NCBI RefSeq assembly: GCF_031191205.1
Contig: NZ_CP133470.1
Coordinates: 379,501-443,500 of the forward strand
Source: Haemophilus parainfluenzae ATCC 33392
Lineage (GTDB): Bacteria > Pseudomonadota > Gammaproteobacteria > Enterobacterales > Pasteurellaceae
Length of the DNA stretch: 64,000 nucleotides
Direction of reading: 5' to 3'
Positions 59,597-64,000 of this stretch are shown here, in pieces. The notes beneath the pieces were generated by a model that saw nothing but the letters and a program-made list of their open reading frames with translations, searched no databases and was not told where the DNA came from. How positions within the stretch are numbered: the first letter of the stretch is position 1; each line of letters opens with the position of its first letter. Both the position numbers and the translations under genes were made by a program.

Positions 59597-60835
59597 TTAT
59601 AATAATCCATATACGACCGCGGAGATAGCAATTAATCCCATAACTGTAACAAATACATTGCTAAAGCGACCTTGATAGCGTTTCATTGCTGGAACATTGC
59701 GGATCGCATACATAGGCATAATGAAAAGGATCATCGCAATGATTGGGCCGCCAAGGGATTCAATCAAACCTAAAATACTTGGGTTAATAATCGCTACGCC
59801 CCATAAAGTCAGTAAGAAGAAAACTGCAGTACCGTAATTTAATTTTTTACGATTCACACTTTCACCTTTCATTTTGAGGTATAAACCTTCTAAACCTTCA
59901 CGCGCCCCTAAATAATGACCAAAGAATGAGCTTGTAATCGCGAAGAAAGCCACTAATGGTGCGAAATAAGAAATGTATGGGTTATCAAATTTGTTCGCAA
60001 GATAAGACAAAATACTAATATTTTGCGCTTTTGCTTCTAATAACTCTGCTGGTGTTAAGGTTAATACACAGCTAAACACAAAGAACATCACGAAGAAAAG
60101 TAATACGGTTGAAGTGCCTTTTTCTGTACGACCGATGTGATATTCCGTTGTATTAAAATCTTTATATTCACGTTGTTGAGAAAGCGTGAAAGAGGAAATT
60201 GCCGGAGAATGGTTAAAAGAGAAAACCAATACTGGGATGGTTAACCATAATGTCGTGATAAAGCCGCCAGCAGTCGGGAGCTCATAAAGCATTGAAGCAT
60301 TCCATTGCGGAATGAGATAAATTGATAACGCAAAGAGAATCAACACCAATGGATACACTAGTAATTCAGTGATTTTCAACATCACTTTTTCACTGAACAA
60401 CATGACTGAAATTAATATCGCAATTAATACAAAAGAAAGAATCACACGGTTTGGTGAAGTCATGCCTAATTGGTTGACGATAAAAGAATCAACCGTATTG
60501 GTGATCCCGTTTCCATAAATCAACAAAATTGGGAAGATCGCAAAGAAATATAATAAGGTAATTAATTTCCCAGCGGTCGGGCCGAAATGTTCTTCTACTA
60601 CTTCGGTAATATCACTGCCGGGTTTAGAAGAAGACAACACGAAATAAGCCAAGCCACGATGCGCAAAATATGTCATCGGTCCAACTAAAACCGCCATCAC
60701 AATCAAAGGCCAAAAGCCGCCCATCCCTGCATTGATTGGTAAAAATAATACCCCTGCGCCCACCGCAGTTCCAAATAAGTTTAATACCCAAGCTGTATCA
60801 AATTTATTCCATTTTTTATTAGTTGTAGTGCTCAT
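59597..60835 (-). CDS. sdaC: Serine transporter SdaC
   Basis: The 412-residue inner-membrane symporter of the HAAAP family has about 11 helices. The start [42 protein letters not shown] and the segment [23 protein letters not shown] are characteristic of SdaC/TdcC; the adjacent sdaA supports serine. AGAGGGTGATTT precedes the ATG. A CRP-like site lies 119 nt upstream, consistent with catabolite control of amino-acid use. Confidence 0.93.
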   Translation of the reverse strand: MSTTTNKKWNKFDTAWVLNLFGTAVGAGVLFLPINAGMGGFWPLIVMAVLVGPMTYFAHRGLAYFVLSSSKPGSDITEVVEEHFGPTAGKLITLLYFFAIFPILLIYGNGITNTVDSFIVNQLGMTSPNRVILSFVLIAILISVMLFSEKVMLKITELLVYPLVLILFALSIYLIPQWNASMLYELPTAGGFITTLWLTIPVLVFSFNHSPAISSFTLSQQREYKDFNTTEYHIGRTEKGTSTVLLFFVMFFVFSCVLTLTPAELLEAKAQNISILSYLANKFDNPYISYFAPLVAFFAITSSFFGHYLGAREGLEGLYLKMKGESVNRKKLNYGTAVFFLLTLWGVAIINPSILGLIESLGGPIIAMILFIMPMYAIRNVPAMKRYQGRFSNVFVTVMGLIAISAVVYGLL

Positions 60836-60953
60836 AAATCACCCTCTAAAGTTAAAATTATAAAATCGTTTATTTAATGACTATTCATTCATTAAATTAA
60901 TGGTGGCATTATGATAACGTTAGGGGGTGATCGCAAAGTGCAAAATAATAAAG

Positions 60954-60969
60954 TGTGATCTTACTAACA
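60954..60969 (-). promoter_or_regulatory. CRP-like site upstream of sdaC
   Basis: TGTGA-N6-TAACA differs from the CRP consensus TGTGA-N6-TCACA at one half-site base. It is centred about 126 nt before sdaC, with a -10-like TATCAT/CATAAT about 45 nt downstream on the minus strand. The rest of the 60836-61081 gap shows no coding frame; it holds one uptake signal near 61013. Confidence 0.5.
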
Positions 60970-61081
60970 ATTTTATGTAACTTTTTTACATAAATATTTA
61001 TCTAGATCAAAAAAGTGCGGTGAGAAATTTGAGCAAATTTTAAAGAGAGGAAAAAAACAGAATAATGCTGAATTCTAAAAA

Positions 61082-61112
61082 GCAAAAAGCCACTAAATTG
61101 CTTTAGCGGCTT
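61082..61112 (-). terminator. Terminator after the tRNA pair
   Basis: The stem AAGCCACTAAA/TTTAGCGGCTT (61087-61112, one mismatch) is followed on the minus strand by TTTGCTTTTT. Confidence 0.8.
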
Positions 61113-61121
61113 CTTAGAATT

Positions 61122-61197
61122 TGGCTCCTCCTGCGGGACTCGAACCTGCGACATATGGATTAACAGTCCACCGTTCTACCGACTGAACTAAGGAGGA
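61122..61197 (-). tRNA. tRNA-Asn (anticodon GTT)
   Basis: The 76-nt cloverleaf has acceptor TCCTCCT/AGGAGGA, D-arm TTAGTTCAGTCGGTAGAAC, anticodon loop CTGTTAA, T-arm GGTTCGAGTCC, and encoded CCA. It is transcribed after tRNA-Phe, two bases away. Confidence 0.97.
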
Positions 61198-61199
61198 AA

Positions 61200-61275
61200 T
61201 GGTGCCTCGAGGCGGAATCGAACCACCGACACGGGGATTTTCAATCCCCTGCTCTACCGACTGAGCTATCGAGGC
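61200..61275 (-). tRNA. tRNA-Phe (anticodon GAA)
   Basis: The 76-nt cloverleaf has acceptor GCCTCGA/TCGAGGC, anticodon loop TTGAAAA, T-arm GGTTCGATTCC and encoded CCA. It is the first of a two-tRNA transcript. Confidence 0.97.
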
Positions 61276-61311
61276 GTTATCGTTATTGGCTACTGCCTGA
61301 CAACGGAGCGT

Positions 61312-61340
61312 ATTAAACTATTTTTTCGGGTATCGGTCAA
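61312..61340 (-). promoter_or_regulatory. tRNA-Phe/tRNA-Asn promoter
   Basis: On the minus strand TTGACC (61335-61340), a 17-nt spacer and TTTAAT (61312-61317) are followed by the GC-rich ACGCTCCG, typical of stable-RNA promoters. Confidence 0.75.
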
Positions 61341-61452
61341 CAATTAAATTCAAAAAAAGTAAAAAAGTTGGTGTGTTTGAGTGGTTAATAACCAAAACGA
61401 CTATAAAAAGAACGTATTTTATAAAACTCAATCAAAAATAACCGCACTTTCT

Positions 61453-61486
61453 CAAAAAATAATGCCCGAAAATTCTTTCGGGCATT
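61453..61486 (-). terminator. Terminator after mltC
   Basis: The stem AATGCCCGAAA/TTTCGGGCATT (61461-61486) is followed on the minus strand by ATTTTTTGAG. Confidence 0.92.
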
Positions 61487-61503
61487 ATATTTCATCACTG
61501 AAA

Positions 61504-62583
61504 TTATCGTCTTACACGGAATTTCTTCTGTGCTGCATCCACTTTCAACAAGTAGTTTCTTGCTTGTGATGATGGATGTGCGGTCGTTAAAATACGATAT
61601 ACTTGTTCAGGATACATCTGATTGATCTTATAGATCGCCTCATCTTTATCCTCATCGAACACGCGTAATACGGCACCTGCACCACTGTTGTAGGCAGAAA
61701 TCATTGCAAAACGTTTAGAGGTAGGGTTTGTAATACCATCTAAATATTGATTTTGCAGAATCCATAAGTAAGAGACACCCGCATCAATGTTATTTGCAGG
61801 ATCATAAAGGTAACGTGCAGATGGTTGTCCACCTTTACCTTTCATCGCAAACACATCGCGACCTGCTGTGCTTGGTACCACTTGCATTAAGCCGATTGCA
61901 TTCGCATAACTGATCGCATACGGGTTGAAACTAGATTCTGTTTGCATAATACCTAAAATCAAGCTTTCATCAATGCCATAGCGTTCTGCAGCTTTACGGA
62001 CTAATGGAATATATTTTTGTGCACGCACTTCAACGTGGTTTGCAATCATGGAGATCACCACAAATTGCACGGTGTTACCATTTTGTAAGCGGCGAGTTTG
62101 TAATTTATTTTGGATTAAATAAGTCGCAAAGTTACTTGCAATCACTTGGTTAGCAATTTGCTGACCATTATTATCAACGACCTGTCCTAATAAGAAAGGA
62201 CGCGTACTGATCGGTACATCGCCAGACGCAAATAAGTCGATCCCTTTTGCATCGGAGCCCATCAATAAAGTATGGACAATCGCATTGTGTAAGCGATTAA
62301 GATCTTGTTGGGTTTCAACAATAATTGTACCTTCATCAAAACTTACGTGGCTACGCGTATAGAAAGAGTCCGTGTATTTCACGTAATCTTTACGGCTTGC
62401 CACTAAAAGCTCATTTACCCCCCAAATACGATCGATATTATGGGAGAATTGACCTGTTAAAATATCTAAACCTTGCGTGTCTTTCGAAAACACTTCGTCA
62501 TAATTAATGCCACGTCGATGGGTTGGCGAGTCACTACAAGCATATAAAAGCGGAAGTAGCGCCAATAATAAATACTTTTTCAT
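61504..62583 (-). CDS. mltC: Membrane-bound lytic murein transglycosylase C
   Basis: The 359-residue outer-membrane lipoprotein cuts peptidoglycan glycan strands. Signal and lipobox LLPLLYAC (Cys ~16) are followed by an MltC-type N-terminal domain (~30-190) and a lysozyme-like SLT domain (~190-359: [30 protein letters not shown] with the catalytic Glu in MQTES, then [14 protein letters not shown] and [13 protein letters not shown]). It is last in mutY-yggX-mltC, the same order as E. coli. Confidence 0.97.
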   Translation of the reverse strand: MKKYLLLALLPLLYACSDSPTHRRGINYDEVFSKDTQGLDILTGQFSHNIDRIWGVNELLVASRKDYVKYTDSFYTRSHVSFDEGTIIVETQQDLNRLHNAIVHTLLMGSDAKGIDLFASGDVPISTRPFLLGQVVDNNGQQIANQVIASNFATYLIQNKLQTRRLQNGNTVQFVVISMIANHVEVRAQKYIPLVRKAAERYGIDESLILGIMQTESSFNPYAISYANAIGLMQVVPSTAGRDVFAMKGKGGQPSARYLYDPANNIDAGVSYLWILQNQYLDGITNPTSKRFAMISAYNSGAGAVLRVFDEDKDEAIYKINQMYPEQVYRILTTAHPSSQARNYLLKVDAAQKKFRVRR

Positions 62584-62592
62584 AATCTTTTG

Positions 62593-62865
62593 TTATTTAG
62601 ATGGGGGAACGTAACCTTCAATATGCACATCTTTGCCCTCAAATAAGAAATTCACCATTTCTTCTTCTAATAATTTACGATGTTCGGCATTCATCATATT
62701 GAGTTTTTTCTCGTTCACTAACATGGTTTGCTTTTTGATCCATTCACCCCATGCTTGTTTACTAATTGAATTAAAAATACGTTTACCTAATTCACCGGGA
62801 TACAGTTGAAAATCCAACCCTTCTGCATCTTTTTTCAAATATTCGCAAAAAACGGTTCTAGCCAT
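62593..62865 (-). CDS. yggX: Fe(2+)-trafficking/oxidative damage protein YggX
   Basis: The 90-residue protein starts [30 protein letters not shown], with the single conserved Cys near position 6, and continues [21 protein letters not shown]. In enteric bacteria it protects iron-sulphur clusters from oxidation, which fits its place behind the iron-sulphur enzyme MutY. It overlaps mutY by 8 nt and mltC follows after 9 nt, so all three are translationally or transcriptionally linked. Confidence 0.97.
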   Translation of the reverse strand: MARTVFCEYLKKDAEGLDFQLYPGELGKRIFNSISKQAWGEWIKKQTMLVNEKKLNMMNAEHRKLLEEEMVNFLFEGKDVHIEGYVPPSK

Positions 62866-63976
62866 AATAATTCCTTACAAATTGCGTTAATAAATTTTTC
62901 ACAGGCTGAGCTAACCCGATCTGTTCAGGTGACGTTGGATCATACCAATATTTGACCGCACTTAATAGACCAGATTGAGATTCTTTTCCTTTTTCTGACA
63001 ATTTTTTCCAATCTGAACGATCGCTCTCTTCAGATTTTCGATCAACTTCAACATAAATGGGATGAATGTCTAAGTGAAAATGGCTAAACGTATGACGGAA
63101 AGTTACCCATTCTTGATACTCGGTAATCCCTTGCTCTTTCAGATAATTCAATAATGTTTGTTTATCATCAAACTGAGGAAAACAATACAGTCCGCCCCAT
63201 AAGCCTTTGCTTTCGCGCTGTTCCAGCCAAACTTTTCCTTGATGAGATAAAATCAAAAAATAGCTTTGTTTTTCCGGCAACGATTTTTTGGGTTTCTTTC
63301 CTGGAAATGCCATCCACTTTTCGAGTTTATTGGCTAAACAATCATTACTTAGAGGACAAAGATCACATTTAGGTTTCGTTCGAGTACAAATAGCCGAACC
63401 AATATCCATCATCGCTTGATTAAATTCCGCCACTTTCGTGGTTGGTGTAACCTGTTCACTCAATTGCCATAATTGATTTTCGACTTTCTTCTCACCAGAC
63501 CAACCGTCAACAGCAAAATAACGAGAAAGGACGCGTTTCACATTGCCGTCTAAAATCGGATAAGGTTGATTTTGCACAGAAGATAGTATTGCGCCAGCCG
63601 TCGATCGTCCCACGCCTGTTAATGCCCAAACTTGCTCAAATTGGGTAGGAAATTCGCCTTGATATTTATCTCTGATGGTTTGAGCGGCTTTATGTAAATT
63701 TCTCGCACGTGCGTAATAACCTAGCCCCGTCCACAAATGTAACACTTCATCTTGCGAAGCATTGGCAAGTGCGGTCACATTAGGAAAAGTTTTGATAAAG
63801 CGCTCAAAATAAGGGATAACCGTAGTAACTTGAGTTTGTTGTAACATCACTTCGGAAAGCCAAACTCCATAAAGGGTTTTATTTTGTTGCCAAGGTAAAT
63901 TTTTGCGCCCAAACTTTTCATACCATTGTAGAACTGAATGGGCAAAAGGGGCATCAACAGAGGATTGGGCTAACAT
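62858..63976 (-). CDS. mutY: A/G-specific adenine DNA glycosylase
   Basis: The 372-residue repair enzyme removes adenine opposite 8-oxoguanine. Seen are the N-terminal [29 protein letters not shown] (catalytic Glu in SEVML ~42), the helix-hairpin-helix [13 protein letters not shown] (~118), the [4Fe-4S] motif C-x6-C-x2-C-x5-C in [17 protein letters not shown] (~197-213), and a C-terminal NUDIX-like domain (~235-370) with [25 protein letters not shown] precedes the ATG. Two uptake signals lie inside it and a third just upstream near 63987. Confidence 0.97.
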   Translation of the reverse strand: MLAQSSVDAPFAHSVLQWYEKFGRKNLPWQQNKTLYGVWLSEVMLQQTQVTTVIPYFERFIKTFPNVTALANASQDEVLHLWTGLGYYARARNLHKAAQTIRDKYQGEFPTQFEQVWALTGVGRSTAGAILSSVQNQPYPILDGNVKRVLSRYFAVDGWSGEKKVENQLWQLSEQVTPTTKVAEFNQAMMDIGSAICTRTKPKCDLCPLSNDCLANKLEKWMAFPGKKPKKSLPEKQSYFLILSHQGKVWLEQRESKGLWGGLYCFPQFDDKQTLLNYLKEQGITEYQEWVTFRHTFSHFHLDIHPIYVEVDRKSEESDRSDWKKLSEKGKESQSGLLSAVKYWYDPTSPEQIGLAQPVKNLLTQFVRNYYG

Positions 63977-64000
63977 AACTTTCCTAAAGTGCGGTCAAAA

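Overview
The window looks like chromosome of a Pasteurellaceae bacterium, most likely Haemophilus parainfluenzae or a close relative. The base composition is AT-rich. I count about 47 perfect copies of the Haemophilus DNA uptake signal AAGTGCGGT/ACCGCACTT, roughly one per 1.4 kb. Gene content and local gene orders match Haemophilus: acrRAB, pfkA-lipoprotein-yaaA-dprA-leuABCD, ybaB-recR-topB, secG-tRNA-Leu, mutY-yggX-mltC. A ScrA-type sucrose PTS transporter fits H. parainfluenzae, which ferments sucrose, better than H. influenzae. The species call is an inference. I see no rRNA, insertion sequence, prophage or CRISPR array.

Layout. 1-5.6 kb: the translation and envelope cluster rpsB-tsf-pyrH-frr-dxr on the minus strand, split by an oppositely oriented OpgE-like phosphoethanolamine transferase. 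5.6-8.7 kb: a methyltransferase, the tryptophan permease mtr with a TrpR-like operator, and a LoiP-like M48 protease. 8.7-17 kb (minus): acrB-acrA-acrR efflux genes with a TetR-type operator, ftsN and priA. 17-18.3 kb: trmB-yggL. 18.3-24.9 kb: the complete periplasmic nitrate reductase operon napFDAGHBC with an upstream FNR-like site. 24.9-28 kb (minus): gss and a YfiF-like SpoU methyltransferase. 28.1-31.2 kb: pssA, psd and fklB. 31.2-36 kb: a small lipoprotein, proB, folA, an orphan UhpC-like transporter and pfkA.

36.1-38.7 kb (minus): a lipoprotein, yaaA and the competence gene dprA, which has a competence-type CRP-S (CRE) site upstream. 38.7-44 kb: leuABCD behind a leucine-rich leader peptide and attenuator. 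44.2-47.9 kb: cobalamin-dependent metH. 47.9-51.8 kb: an accessory island of lower GC and without uptake signals until its end. It holds a predicted PD-(D/E)XK nuclease/DUF4268 protein, a truncated lipoprotein copy, two tandem paralogous lipoproteins and the intact parent of the truncated copy. 51.8-57 kb (minus): scrA, tRNA-Leu, secG, topB, recR and ybaB. 57-61 kb: a membrane metallophosphoesterase, then sdaA and sdaC for serine use. 61.1-64 kb (minus): tRNA-Asn, tRNA-Phe, mltC, yggX and mutY.

How the genes fit together. Several regulatory circuits can be read directly: S2 feedback on rpsB, TrpR on mtr, AcrR self-repression, FNR on nap, leucine attenuation of leuABCD and Sxy/CRP control of dprA. 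pssA and psd make phosphatidylethanolamine, the likely donor for the OpgE-like enzyme. sdaC and sdaA form a serine uptake and deamination pair. Many intergenic terminators are built from inverted pairs of the uptake signal. The most novel part is the 47.9-51.8 kb island. No large undescribed multi-gene system is evident.
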